Shown here in pieces: positions 33,052 through 42,079 of a stretch of DNA of 45,106 nucleotides. The notes under the pieces are model-generated. The model saw nothing but the letters and a program-made list of their open reading frames with translations. It was not told the DNA's origin and ran no database searches. The number at the start of each line of letters is the position of its first letter. Position 1 is the first letter of the stretch. The DNA lies in the IMG/VR virus record IMGVR_UViG_3300022223_000007, positions 1-45,106 of that record; one strand, given 5' to 3'. The position numbers were made by a program, and so were the translations under genes. Source of the DNA: a virus.

Positions 33052-34122
33052 TTATTGGTTGGCCACGTAATGGTACCTGCTGGATGCTGCTCCTCCGCCC
33101 CCACTAGCTTCCTTGAACACCACCACACCAGTCACCCAGGTTGACGCGCCGATGGTCCAGCTCGCCGAATCGGTCGTACCGGAGGCCACAATCCGTTCAA
33201 TGGCCGCATGCTGAATGCGTGCCGAAGCGTCCTCGTCCTCACCTAAGAGGGAGAACGCAGCATCTTCGGTAAGAGCAGGCGTGCCACTATGGTCAGTAGT
33301 CAGCGCGCCAATAAACACCGCTGCTCCCGCAGACGTGGCGTTCCCTGAATCTGCGGCTGCCCCTGTTCCTGTCCCTGTGTTTGAGGCTTCTGTCCGTGAA
33401 CTATCCCAAGTACCGCTATATTCCGCTGCGACTACAGATCCGTAGGTTCCTCCAGATGGATGCGCCACCTGAAGAGTTAATGACCCCGACCCTGTTACCA
33501 GGACCGACCAGATTCCCACCACTTGGTGCGATCCTGCCGCTGCAGAATAGTGGAGCGTTGGACTGCCGATTGTCGCGGTCCCTGCTGATTTGGTCAGGTC
33601 CCCAGCTATGTATAACGCGCTATCAAATGAGCGCCAGCGCGCAGCAGACACCACGAGAAGACTTCCGGACGAGACATTGCTACTAAACGCACGAGTCATA
33701 TTCGTAACGCCGCTGTGCGTAGTAATCCCATTTTGTAGACGTGAGGCCATTACAGGAGGCTCCGGTTCGGCCAAAACTTGCAATTGGAACGGTTGACCAG
33801 GGACATAGCCGGATTCAAACAATGGGAACGGGACATCCGGCTCAGCCTGTCGGCCTGCTCCATTCTGGGCGTAGAGCACACACGTATATTGCCCAGGGCC
33901 TGGCACCACATCCGTGATCGGAGTGCTGGTCGCAGGCATGGGGACCGTGACACTGTTTCCTCCACAGGTAAGGACATGGCTCTCCGGTGCGTTCTCTGTG
34001 GTGAACGGCTGGAGGTCCCACTGGAACGCTCCCTGTAAGTGGGAGACATAGACCGGCGTTTGCGCCAGGGCGCTCCCACTCCACAGGATGAGGCTACAGA
34101 GCCCAGCATAGAGGCCTCGCAT
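33052..34122 (-). CDS. Exported two-domain protein, 356 aa
   Basis: Sec signal peptide (1-20, cleavage near ALA). Residues ~22-115 form a fibronectin-like domain with a Cys pair (VLTCGGNSVTVP and YTCVLYAQN), closely related to the neighbour at 34122-34502. Residues ~130-345 form a larger Ser/Thr/Ala-rich beta domain. The stop/start junction with the upstream gene is adjacent. Role unknown; it could be an adhesion or receptor-modifying protein. Confidence 0.6.
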   Translation of the reverse strand: MRGLYAGLCSLILWSGSALAQTPVYVSHLQGAFQWDLQPFTTENAPESHVLTCGGNSVTVPMPATSTPITDVVPGPGQYTCVLYAQNGAGRQAEPDVPFPLFESGYVPGQPFQLQVLAEPEPPVMASRLQNGITTHSGVTNMTRAFSSNVSSGSLLVVSAARWRSFDSALYIAGDLTKSAGTATIGSPTLHYSAAAGSHQVVGIWSVLVTGSGSLTLQVAHPSGGTYGSVVAAEYSGTWDSSRTEASNTGTGTGAAADSGNATSAGAAVFIGALTTDHSGTPALTEDAAFSLLGEDEDASARIQHAAIERIVASGTTDSASWTIGASTWVTGVVVFKEASGGGGAASSRYHYVANQ

Positions 34123-34502
34123 TACGGCACGATAATTTGCGGGTTCGTCGGGCTCAACGGCGGATAGCCAGCCTCAAAGCCGGGAAAGGCCTCCGTGGTA
34201 CTTGAGCCAAACACATTTTGAGCATGCACGGTGCAATTGTAGACGCCCGGAGCCGGGACGATCGAACTCACTAACACGGAGTTGTTCGGGACCATGCCTA
34301 TGGGCACCGTCACACTATTCGCGCCACAGGTGACAATGTGAGAGTCTGCCGCGCCGTGTGTGGCGTCAGCTGCCGGGATCGTCCACGTCAGGGTCGCGGT
34401 TGTTAGCGGGATGGCAATCACGGTCTGCGCGTGGCCGGAGGCAGTACAGAGCCCGGCAATAATCACACAGGTGATAGCGGCGACGAGGCTTTTCTGGCGC
34501 AT
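34122..34502 (-). CDS. Exported fibronectin-like protein, 126 aa
   Basis: Sec signal peptide (about 1-25, cleavage near GHA). The rest is one domain with IVTCGANSVTVP and YNCTVHAQN, paralogous to the first domain of the next gene. The two cysteines probably form a disulphide, which needs the periplasm. A GGGAGAAAC site precedes ATG 34502. Confidence 0.6.
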   Translation of the reverse strand: MRQKSLVAAITCVIIAGLCTASGHAQTVIAIPLTTATLTWTIPAADATHGAADSHIVTCGANSVTVPIGMVPNNSVLVSSIVPAPGVYNCTVHAQNVFGSSTTEAFPGFEAGYPPLSPTNPQIIVP

Positions 34503-34593
34503 GGTTTGTTTCTCCCAGTTGTGCGGTCAGGCACGGTTGACAGATTCGATCAACACTCCCATCGTCTTGCTGGCACCACGGGCACCAGGACAT
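34366..34593 (-). CDS. Possible small zinc-ribbon protein
   Basis: Begins right after the upstream stop (TAAATG). The first ~30 residues (SWCPWCQ, ICQPC) match small CxxC proteins common in phages. The later part overlaps the exported gene at 34122-34502 by 137 bases and has extra cysteines, so the frame may be real only in part or not translated. Confidence 0.35.
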   Translation of the reverse strand: MSWCPWCQQDDGSVDRICQPCLTAQLGETNHAPEKPRRRYHLCDYCRALYCLRPRADRDCHPANNRDPDVDDPGS

Positions 34594-35064
34594 TTAGCTC
34601 GCCCGGAAGAATCCCGCCGCCGCGATCTGCGCCGTGATATCGCTGCCGTCTGGCGTGACGGCAAAATCGTGACAGGTCAAGGGAATGATCGCGCTATCGG
34701 TCCCGCCCGTCGTATCTGGGTCGTAACAGATCAGGAGATCCGTCCAGGCCGTGCCGGCGGCCACGCCGGTCCAGGTCTGATCTGGGATGTCCAGATCCAC
34801 CCGGTCGTTCGTATCGTCGATCGACAGCGCCGCGATGTCTGCGTCGGTCAAGGTCTTGCGGGCATAGTTCGTATTCGTCACCTCGTTGGCCGTGCCGCCG
34901 AGGAGTGCAGCCAGGTCGTCCCGATCGCGCATCGTGGCGTCGGTGTCACCGTTGGCGTCGATCACCACGACGATCAGTGCGCTGTTGGCGGGATCGTTGG
35001 ACTTGACCCGATTGTAGAATTCCGCGACGCGCCCCTTGGCGATGTTGAACACAAAATCAGCCAT
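34594..35064 (-). CDS. Virion-operon protein, 156 aa
   Basis: A beta/helical protein typical of uncharacterised genes between head completion and tail tube genes in many tailed phages; motif VVVIDANGDTDATMRDRDDL. Structural role inferred from place. No signal peptide. Confidence 0.55.
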   Translation of the reverse strand: MADFVFNIAKGRVAEFYNRVKSNDPANSALIVVVIDANGDTDATMRDRDDLAALLGGTANEVTNTNYARKTLTDADIAALSIDDTNDRVDLDIPDQTWTGVAAGTAWTDLLICYDPDTTGGTDSAIIPLTCHDFAVTPDGSDITAQIAAAGFFRAS

Positions 35065-35073
35065 GTGCCCCTC

Positions 35074-35733
35074 CTAGGTTGCTTTGCCCAGATTTGTCAC
35101 CTGGAAATGAAAGAGAAACGCGGCCGTTTTGCCACCGCCATACGTGGCCAGCACATAGGCCTCATGCCATTCCGTTGAGCCGATCGCCGTCGCGGTATCC
35201 ACGATTGCATTGTCTGCTGGTTGCAGCTGTACCTGTAACCCTCTGGTAGCGGTCCCGCCTGAGAGATATGCCCCTGTTCCCGATGAACCGATCAACTCCA
35301 CGTGGTCAACCCCCACCACATCGATAAACCAGTCTCCATTTGCCCCTTTAATCCCTCGTATCCCTCGTATCCCAATGAAATCACCAGCATTGTACCCATG
35401 CGCCGTGATCTGCAGCCGGACCCTGCCGTAATAATCGTCCTGGGCTGTGTTGATTGTCGCGCCGACAACCGCTTTACCATTCCCAATAGTGCCTCTCACC
35501 CCATCATTCAAGATATCTGTATTGCTCACGCTGTTGATTCCACCAGACGGGACCGCCGTATCGTCGCGCAAGTGCAGCCAGAGCCGTAATGACGATAATT
35601 GGCTCGCTTGGATCGGCACCCCGGCGTTATCCACGAGGATGCCGCGCAGCGTCCAGGCCGTGTTCTCCATCGGCACAAACTGCCGTTGATCCGGCGTCGT
35701 GAGAATGTACGTATTGTCGGCAACGGCAGGCAT
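35074..35733 (-). CDS. Virion-operon protein, 219 aa
   Basis: Beta-rich with a repeated IGIRGIRGIKGANGDWF stretch in the middle. No known family to me. Its place after the terminator-like gene suggests a structural or fibre-associated role. Confidence 0.5.
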   Translation of the reverse strand: MPAVADNTYILTTPDQRQFVPMENTAWTLRGILVDNAGVPIQASQLSSLRLWLHLRDDTAVPSGGINSVSNTDILNDGVRGTIGNGKAVVGATINTAQDDYYGRVRLQITAHGYNAGDFIGIRGIRGIKGANGDWFIDVVGVDHVELIGSSGTGAYLSGGTATRGLQVQLQPADNAIVDTATAIGSTEWHEAYVLATYGGGKTAAFLFHFQVTNLGKAT

Positions 35734-35742
35734 CAGACTCCT

Positions 35743-36213
35743 TTACCCCGCAATGGTCGGATCTGTTCGCCGCGTCCGATACCGAATCTCATAGCCGAGC
35801 ACCCGCCTCAATTCCGGCATGCCGATTTCAATATCGGTTTCATTCGCCTGGGTTTCTTCGGTGTTCACCGCCAACCCCCCGCGTGTCCAATCCGCATTGA
35901 CAGCCCGACGCACATCAGCCTCTAAGCTGTTCATCAACTCTGATGCTGAGAGCGCGTCATCTTGTTGGGCCACGATGATCAGGTCTACATGACGGCGGCG
36001 CGAGACTAAATCGTGATCTCCCGCCATAATGACACCCTCGACGAAATCGTCTCCATCGATGACATGCACCCCATTGCCGTGCACTGGTGCCTGGCCGTCC
36101 TGCTGGAGCCGCTGGACCAGGTGCATGGTGTTGGCATAGCCGTTCTCTGTCTGGATACTCTCAATGGCAGCCTGCAGGTGTTGCATGATTCGCTCGGCCA
36201 CACTATCTGGCAT
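35743..36213 (-). CDS. Tail terminator / completion protein candidate
   Basis: 156 aa. Position after the gp10-like gene and before the tail tube fits the lambda gpU terminator, which stops tube growth at the head end. The pattern (N-terminal helix, then HVDLIIV strand and a helix) is compatible. Identification is by order. Confidence 0.55.
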   Translation of the reverse strand: MPDSVAERIMQHLQAAIESIQTENGYANTMHLVQRLQQDGQAPVHGNGVHVIDGDDFVEGVIMAGDHDLVSRRRHVDLIIVAQQDDALSASELMNSLEADVRRAVNADWTRGGLAVNTEETQANETDIEIGMPELRRVLGYEIRYRTRRTDPTIAG

Positions 36214-36216
36214 TAT

Positions 36217-36756
36217 TCACCGCACGATCCGTTGCACGCTCGCGGTCAGAGCCTTCATTCTCTCATCCATGGCCTGGCGGAGCGCACGCACAGTCCCATC
36301 ACCGACCTTCTTAAGCCCGTCAGGAACTTCCTGCTTCCACACCTTCTCAAACCCCAACCGAGGCTTAATCACCACCTGTTTGACGCGGGCAAAGATCGCC
36401 CCCTTGCCCTTCTGCCCAGTTTTCTTCCGTAGATAGATCCACTCAGCCCCTCTAGTCGGGTGAAACGTATGCCCCTCTTCATGCACGCGCAACACACGGC
36501 TGATCTTGTTGACCGCTTTCAGGCTGGCCAGGTCGCTCCCGGTCGTGAATCCTCGCACGTGCTTACCGCGCTTTAATTGCCCACCTTTGATGCCAGGGGG
36601 ACCGTTCAGCCGCTCACGAATGGTTTTGCGGCGCACCCGTTTTGCAAACCGGACAAGCTCTGTTTTCACGTTACGATGGACTAGGCGCGGAGCCGATTCA
36701 AAAGCGTGTCGGAGTTCATCGAAATTTATTACATCGGTCCCTACAAACGTCGGCAT
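36217..36756 (-). CDS. HK97 gp10-like / gpZ-like head-tail protein
   Basis: 179 aa, very basic N-terminal half with a long helix (AKRVRRKTIRERLNGPPG), as in HK97 gp10-like proteins that sit between connector and tail terminator. The start overlaps the upstream stop as TAATG. Confidence 0.65.
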   Translation of the reverse strand: MPTFVGTDVINFDELRHAFESAPRLVHRNVKTELVRFAKRVRRKTIRERLNGPPGIKGGQLKRGKHVRGFTTGSDLASLKAVNKISRVLRVHEEGHTFHPTRGAEWIYLRKKTGQKGKGAIFARVKQVVIKPRLGFEKVWKQEVPDGLKKVGDGTVRALRQAMDERMKALTASVQRIVR

Positions 36757-37097
36757 TATTTCACCAACAACAGGTACATACCGCTGTCACCGGGAATCAT
36801 TCCTACATCTTCGTCCTGCACCATCGCCACGGTGAATTCCGTCTCGGTGGCATCGCTAATCGACCGCTTGAACCGTACATGGTCCTTGCCTTTTGCAATC
36901 GTCAGCACACCATTCACCACATCACGTGGGACTGCAATGATCATGGCATTCTCGGGGTAGGCCACCCCTGAAAACGCCGACACCCGCGACGGTTCGCGCT
37001 CCACGACGGCCTTGATCTGCCTGGCCGTCCCGCCGTACGGCATATAGGTCACAACCTCTCCCCCCAGTGCCTCGACGATGGCTACGGCATCAGACAT
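36756..37097 (-). CDS. Head completion / connector protein candidate
   Basis: 113 aa, mainly beta. Order (after the capsid and before gp10-like) suggests a head-tail joining role like lambda gpFII. No specific signature, so the assignment is contextual. Confidence 0.5.
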   Translation of the reverse strand: MSDAVAIVEALGGEVVTYMPYGGTARQIKAVVEREPSRVSAFSGVAYPENAMIIAVPRDVVNGVLTIAKGKDHVRFKRSISDATETEFTVAMVQDEDVGMIPGDSGMYLLLVK

Positions 37098-37259
37098 CTA
37101 TTTCTTACCCTTCTTCTGCTCATGCTCACGCTCTTCTTTCGTTGGTCCCTCAACCGAGTCCAACTTCAACCGCTCTCCCACTTCTCGCGGAAGATCCACC
37201 ATGCCTGGGTCGTAGGTTTTCCCATCGTGAATAATGGTGCTCTCACTCCTGAATTTCAT
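37098..37259 (-). CDS. Small hypothetical protein, 53 aa
   Basis: Charged, Lys/Glu-rich C-terminus. ATG 37259 is preferred over 37316 because GAGGAGCATT precedes it. It lies between the major capsid and completion genes. A connector accessory is possible; not recognised. Confidence 0.5.
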   Translation of the reverse strand: MKFRSESTIIHDGKTYDPGMVDLPREVGERLKLDSVEGPTKEEREHEQKKGKK

Positions 37260-37324
37260 AATGCTCCTCGCAGAAGGACCCTGGCGATATCCTGAGACAC
37301 CGCCAGGGCTACTCATGGCTAATG

Positions 37325-38263
37325 TTAGGCCACCGCATTCTCGATGAAATATCCAAGGTCGGACGCAATGATCTTTTCATCGCTGTTAAATCCAACCTTG
37401 ATATAGTGCGAGCCCTTTAAGCCCTTCTTTTGGTCGAACATTCTGGTCGTGACTCGTGCCGTCTCAACAAATGTTTTCCCAAACGTCACGCTACGGATAC
37501 CGGGGTTGCCCGCCTTGATGTGCAAGGCCGCCATATGCTTCCCCCACAGCCGCGCAAACGTTGCAGTCTGCCCTTCCTTGGTCGTGATGTAGCGTGATCG
37601 CCCGATCAAGATACGATCGACCTCAAACAGGTTGGCGACCGCGCTCGGTGTGGCAAGTCCACCATTTAAGTTGGTACCTGCAATAGCCTTCACGGCATCC
37701 AAAATTTCTGGCAGCCGGCGGAAAACCAGCCATGCGTCAATACCAAAGATCAAGGTATTGGCACGCATAAAACAGCCCTCCACAGCATCCTGCACGTTCT
37801 TAATCGGGTTGTCGGCTGAATCGCTCCACTGGCTGGTGCCGGAAAGTGTCACCTTGTTCCCGACCGGGTACGTCCCTGCCGCAAATACGATTCCTGATAC
37901 CCGTTGCTCTTGCGACACATCTAAACACTGATTGATAAAATCGTTCGCGTCACTTTCAGGGGCAAGTGGGCTATCGGAATTATCAATTTCTTCCTGTGCC
38001 ACATAATCGGCAAGGGCATGATCTTTGACCGAATAGTTATCCGTTGACACCGCAAAGTCGATTTCATTGGCTTCCGATTTCGGACCGATCTTATCGTCAT
38101 AAATACGGAATCCGTTTTCTTTCGCGTATTTCCAGTAGAGGTCACTCCGTTTATTGACCTTCACTTCCGGCATAACTTCCCGCCAAATCATGTCCTCGTT
38201 CCGGTACTGCACGGACATGTTGGTTAGAACAGAATCTATATGGAGGTCTCGTGCTTCTGCCAT
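37325..38263 (-). CDS. Major capsid protein
   Basis: 312 aa. HK97-fold-type capsid pattern: N-terminal arm, then a WREVMPEVKVNKRSDLYW stretch, and later FGIDAWLVFRRLPEILDAVK and the AALHIKAGNPG strand. It follows the decoration and protease/scaffold genes, as lambda gpE does. AAGGAGACCTAGATT precedes the start. Confidence 0.85.
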   Translation of the reverse strand: MAEARDLHIDSVLTNMSVQYRNEDMIWREVMPEVKVNKRSDLYWKYAKENGFRIYDDKIGPKSEANEIDFAVSTDNYSVKDHALADYVAQEEIDNSDSPLAPESDANDFINQCLDVSQEQRVSGIVFAAGTYPVGNKVTLSGTSQWSDSADNPIKNVQDAVEGCFMRANTLIFGIDAWLVFRRLPEILDAVKAIAGTNLNGGLATPSAVANLFEVDRILIGRSRYITTKEGQTATFARLWGKHMAALHIKAGNPGIRSVTFGKTFVETARVTTRMFDQKKGLKGSHYIKVGFNSDEKIIASDLGYFIENAVA

Positions 38264-38309
38264 AATCTAGGTCTCCTTCATTCACCGTCGGTTAATCAGC
38301 TACTCGTCG

Positions 38310-38693
38310 TTACCCTTGCGCACGGCTCTGCGCGAGCAATACCGGCACGATGTCATTGAGGACACCGCTGGCCATCGCTCGCCCAATCACCGCGTAGTTC
38401 GTCCCGGCTACCGCGCCGATGGCAACGGCTTTGCCGTTCGCGTCGGATGTCAGGAGCGCCCCTCGCGCAACCGTCCCGCCCAGTACGACTCTGCTGATGC
38501 CATCCAGCATGACACGCACCTCCTGCCCCGCCGCTGTGGTCGTGTGCTGGAATACACCGACTAAATCCTCTGTTGACGCCGTGGCTTGGCTCAACGTGTC
38601 GTCGTCTGCGCCAAACTTAGCAATCAGGAAAGATGTCGCTATCGCTGCCGTGCATTTAACGGACTTTTCGAGTCCTGAAGTTTGTCCCATCAT
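38310..38693 (-). CDS. Head decoration protein candidate
   Basis: 127 aa, Ala/Val/Gly-rich; VFQHTTTAAGQEVRVMLDGI fits the capsid decoration (DUF2190/gpD-like) group that cements expanded capsids. It lies immediately before the capsid gene in transcription order, as lambda gpD. ATG 38693 and 38690 are both possible starts behind GAGGAGACG. Confidence 0.72.
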   Translation of the reverse strand: MMGQTSGLEKSVKCTAAIATSFLIAKFGADDDTLSQATASTEDLVGVFQHTTTAAGQEVRVMLDGISRVVLGGTVARGALLTSDANGKAVAIGAVAGTNYAVIGRAMASGVLNDIVPVLLAQSRAQG

Positions 38694-38749
38694 GGTCGTA
38701 CGTCTCCTCGTTCACGGTTATGGACTGCCCCACTCCCTGCTCTCAGGAT

Positions 38750-39307
38750 TCACCGATCCCGGAACAGCTCCGGTCGTTGCCTCGACACCGCGAGGGCTGC
38801 CGCCTTGTAATCACAGTTCTTCTCAGCTTGATACGCCTGGATGGCCTGCTTTCGCTCGGATTCTCTCGCCTCGCCCGTTGTAGTCTCTGGATTACCCGCA
38901 TTCTTCACCACAGACACCGAGGGTTGATCGATCGGACCAAGCTGATCTTGATTGAGCTGATCACGCCGGACGCCCCTCGCCTGCTTTTCTGCCTGCAGGA
39001 CCCGAATGGCGGCCTGTGCGCCGGTTGTTTGTCCGTCCCACTTCAGAGAGTCAATCAATTTCTCGTGCCCCGGCAATGCCTGCCCCTCAACGTCCTGTAT
39101 CCGTGCACGCTCCTGCTCGGCACCTTTCTTGATACCCTCTTCCAGGCCATGTGCGTACCCCTTGGCCTCTCCATCCGCATTCGCCTGCTCAGTGCCTTCA
39201 GTACTGCCTGCTTGCCGCCCTTCAGCAATCAATGCCTCGACAAGTGAGGCGTTCAGAGACTTCAGATCGTCCATCGTGAGCGTCTTAACAATGTCTGCCT
39301 TATCCAT
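38750..39307 (-). CDS. Nested scaffold protein (Nu3-like), 185 aa
   Basis: In-frame ATG at 39307 (residue 299 of the protease) has AAGGAGTGACT directly in front. The product is the charged, helical C-terminal region without the protease domain, exactly the lambda C/Nu3 arrangement. It would guide capsid assembly and then be degraded. Confidence 0.75.
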   Translation of the reverse strand: MDKADIVKTLTMDDLKSLNASLVEALIAEGRQAGSTEGTEQANADGEAKGYAHGLEEGIKKGAEQERARIQDVEGQALPGHEKLIDSLKWDGQTTGAQAAIRVLQAEKQARGVRRDQLNQDQLGPIDQPSVSVVKNAGNPETTTGEARESERKQAIQAYQAEKNCDYKAAALAVSRQRPELFRDR

Positions 39308-40201
39308 AGTCACTCCTTCGTGTTGCCGACCGGATGACCCGATCGAGCGTTTAGCAAACCCACCCATCCGGCCACGTTGCAACGCCGTGATAATATCCTG
39401 CTCCATCACAAACCCATCCGCGAGGCCGACCTCGATCGCTTTCCCGCCGAGAAATAACCGTCCATCCGCCATGCGATTCACGACATGCTCGACGGACCGT
39501 CCGCGAAACGCTGCCACGTCATGCACGAAGGCCGTATAGATATCATCGACCATTTCCTGCATGGCCGTTCGGCCTTCCTGGCTTAATGGCGCATACTGCG
39601 ACGCAATGCGCTTGAACTTCCCCGCCGTAATCTCCGTGGTCTTGACGCCGATCCGATCCTCTGCGCGTGATACATCCACGTGCGTGGCCACGACGCCGAT
39701 CGATCCCGCCACGGTGGTATCACTCGCCAGATACAGCTCATCGGCTGCTGCCCCAATCCAGTACGCCGCCGAAGCAATAGTGCCAAGGGCAACCGCCTTG
39801 ATCGGCTTCTTGCCGCGCGCGCGAAAGATCTCCTCGGCAAATTCTTGGGTTCCGTCCACGGTCCCGCCAGGGCTATCAATCACCAGCAAGATCGATTCGG
39901 CCTCGCGGTCATCCATGGCTTCACGAAACTGTGTCCGCATCTGCTCGGTTGACGTTCCCCCGGACATCCGCGTGAGCAGATTGGCGCGACGTGCCAAGAC
40001 TCCCTCGACGCGCACAATCCCAACGCCCTGCCGGTTCTCATACCGCTTGGTCTCGTTCTGGAGCGGCCTGCCAAGCTGTGCTTCGATCGATTTCAGGTCG
40101 ATTTTCTCACCGCGAAGATGCGTGGCGTAGACCTCTTGTATCTCTGCAAGCTTGTCCGGCACGATCGCCCAGGGCGAGGTTAAGACATCCAACAACTTCA
40201 C
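38750..40201 (-). CDS. S49-family head maturation protease with scaffold region
   Basis: 483 aa. SppA-like protease: VIDSPGG (108-113), likely Ser nucleophile S144 in IASAAYW, and Lys K195 in TAGKFK. Residues ~299-483 are charged and helical, as for a scaffold. In lambda gpC the same fusion exists and nu3 is read from an internal start. The start at 40201 overlaps the portal stop (ATGA). Confidence 0.85.
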   Translation of the reverse strand: MKLLDVLTSPWAIVPDKLAEIQEVYATHLRGEKIDLKSIEAQLGRPLQNETKRYENRQGVGIVRVEGVLARRANLLTRMSGGTSTEQMRTQFREAMDDREAESILLVIDSPGGTVDGTQEFAEEIFRARGKKPIKAVALGTIASAAYWIGAAADELYLASDTTVAGSIGVVATHVDVSRAEDRIGVKTTEITAGKFKRIASQYAPLSQEGRTAMQEMVDDIYTAFVHDVAAFRGRSVEHVVNRMADGRLFLGGKAIEVGLADGFVMEQDIITALQRGRMGGFAKRSIGSSGRQHEGVTMDKADIVKTLTMDDLKSLNASLVEALIAEGRQAGSTEGTEQANADGEAKGYAHGLEEGIKKGAEQERARIQDVEGQALPGHEKLIDSLKWDGQTTGAQAAIRVLQAEKQARGVRRDQLNQDQLGPIDQPSVSVVKNAGNPETTTGEARESERKQAIQAYQAEKNCDYKAAALAVSRQRPELFRDR

Positions 40202-41856
40202 GATGGCACCTCCACGGTTTCATCTTCCGGCTGTTCTTCACGTTCAGGCTCATCGCCGTTCGGCGTCTCGCTGTCGCGTGGTTGGGTGGGTGCCCCGCTC
40301 GTCACTGCCAGTCCGGAGGCAGACAGTACACGCTGCTCTTTTTGCTGTTGCCGCACATTCGTTTCCCAATCGCCGCCGGTCAGCTCAGCGGTCTCGCGAT
40401 CGAGCGTGCTCAGCCGGTGCTGCATCCGCAAGACTGCGGCCTCGACTTCATCTTTTTCATTGATCATCCCCTTCGCGGGACCGATCCACTCTGCACGGCA
40501 ATAGGCTTCACGGACCAGTGGATCACTCAGAAACCCCGGTGCGGAAATGCGATCATTTGCAATGGCTTCCTCGAGCCATGATTCGTAGACCGGCTGACAC
40601 AGCGATTCTGCGAGCCACGTCCGGCGGCCAGAAAAGAATTTCCAGGCTTCGAGCAAGGCTGCTCGTGCAGCCGAATAACTGGCCGTAAAATGCTTGACGA
40701 GCACTTCATACGGAATTTCAAGGCAGAGCCCAATCTGCCTGACGATGGCCACGACAAACGGATCGAACTGTGAGTTCGGGCGCTGGGGGTTGACCGTACT
40801 GACATCTTCACCGGGGCCAAGTCCTACCACGGCACCGTTGCCGAGCTTTATATCAGCATCTGCCGACGAGGCCCCTGTTTCCTCTGTCGGCGACATCGGC
40901 GCGAACGCGGCATCGCCATTGTCCGCCTTGACAAAGACGGTCAACATGCCACTGACAACAGCGGCCATCAACTCCGCATCAGTGTAACGGCTGATCTGCT
41001 TCAATTCTCGGATGACAGGCGCAAGAAACGGTACGCCTCGGATCTGCCCCGGTCGGATGAGCCGACACAGGTGCAGCACTTGCCGACGCCCTGACGCATC
41101 CCCATAGGCACGCACCCGAGTCCACTTCGCCGTGCTTGCCCCGGTGTGCACCTCTCCTGGGTGCGTATCCTGAATGTGGTACGCGATCGGAGCCCCAAAT
41201 TGATCCCGTTCAACGCCAGCGGCTAACCGTGTCGAATCCTGCGCGTTATGTGGGTTCGTGATGCGATCCGCTTCAATGATCTGTAACGAGAGGCCATACG
41301 GGGATGCTGGTTTTTCCTGATAGGGCAACAACACGAACGCATCGCCGCTTTCAAGGGCCGACCGAAAGGCTAATTCCTGGATGCCACCGAATGTCAGCAT
41401 CCGCATGATGTCGCAATATTTACTCCACAACGCAAACTCTCGCTCGGTCTGCTCCTCCCAGGCGTCTGCCTGCTCGTCAGCGAGGCCGAGATATTTCCGG
41501 TCTATCCTGGATTGCAGCTTCAGGCCGGTCCCGACGGTGTTGGTCACCGTCGTATTGATCGCGCCACAGCCGATCGGAGAATTCCGAGAGAGCCACCGAG
41601 ACCGATCACGGAGCGTTTGGAGGTCCGTCAGGATATCGTAGTCAGGGCTTCCGAGCGCGGTCCGCCATCCGGCCAACGCGCGATCAGAGCGTGAGGTGCC
41701 CACATAGCCACCGACCATCGCGCCAAACATGGCGGACTGTAGCCGCGCCTGTAACCGGCTGTTGGCTTTGATAGGATCGAAGTACCGCACCACGCGGTCA
41801 ATCAGATTCTCTCGCGCCGTGACGGTCTGCTCGCCGACTTTCAGGTGCACGTTCAT
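40198..41856 (-). CDS. Portal protein (gpB-like)
   Basis: 552 aa, lambda gpB-type portal. It forms the dodecameric ring through which DNA enters the head. Recognised from the N-terminal SRWLSRNSPIGCGAINTTV, the ADRITNPHN segment and the LCLEIPYEVLVKHF, SYSAARAALLEAW motifs. ATG 41856 overlaps the previous stop (ATGA). The C-terminal ~80 residues are acidic and probably flexible. Confidence 0.9.
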   Translation of the reverse strand: MNVHLKVGEQTVTARENLIDRVVRYFDPIKANSRLQARLQSAMFGAMVGGYVGTSRSDRALAGWRTALGSPDYDILTDLQTLRDRSRWLSRNSPIGCGAINTTVTNTVGTGLKLQSRIDRKYLGLADEQADAWEEQTEREFALWSKYCDIMRMLTFGGIQELAFRSALESGDAFVLLPYQEKPASPYGLSLQIIEADRITNPHNAQDSTRLAAGVERDQFGAPIAYHIQDTHPGEVHTGASTAKWTRVRAYGDASGRRQVLHLCRLIRPGQIRGVPFLAPVIRELKQISRYTDAELMAAVVSGMLTVFVKADNGDAAFAPMSPTEETGASSADADIKLGNGAVVGLGPGEDVSTVNPQRPNSQFDPFVVAIVRQIGLCLEIPYEVLVKHFTASYSAARAALLEAWKFFSGRRTWLAESLCQPVYESWLEEAIANDRISAPGFLSDPLVREAYCRAEWIGPAKGMINEKDEVEAAVLRMQHRLSTLDRETAELTGGDWETNVRQQQKEQRVLSASGLAVTSGAPTQPRDSETPNGDEPEREEQPEDETVEVPS

Positions 41857-42071
41857 CCGATGGGGGTGACTCCCTTGACGGTCATACCGCCGCGTGAGAG
41901 TGCTTTGGCGCGGTAATCCCATAACTGGATACCTTGCTGGATTTCTGCAAGATTCGCGCGGGTGACCGTGCGCCCGTTGATCGCGTAGGATTGGCCACTG
42001 AGCACAGCGGCTTCAGCAGCAAGATAGGCCGCAAGCTGTACTTCTGCCTGTGCGGAGGTAAGGCCAGCCAT
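41853..42071 (-). CDS. DUF6148-like / gpW-position head-tail protein, 72 aa
   Basis: Small helical protein (QAEVQLAAYLAAEAAVLSG, then a short strand and helix), in the lambda gpW place between large terminase and portal. The ATG at 42071 has no Shine-Dalgarno, but a promoter-like sequence just upstream would start the RNA almost at the ATG. Upstream start codons give a Cys-rich extension with no support. Confidence 0.65.
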   Translation of the reverse strand: MAGLTSAQAEVQLAAYLAAEAAVLSGQSYAINGRTVTRANLAEIQQGIQLWDYRAKALSRGGMTVKGVTPIG

Positions 42072-42079
42072 ATTGCAAG

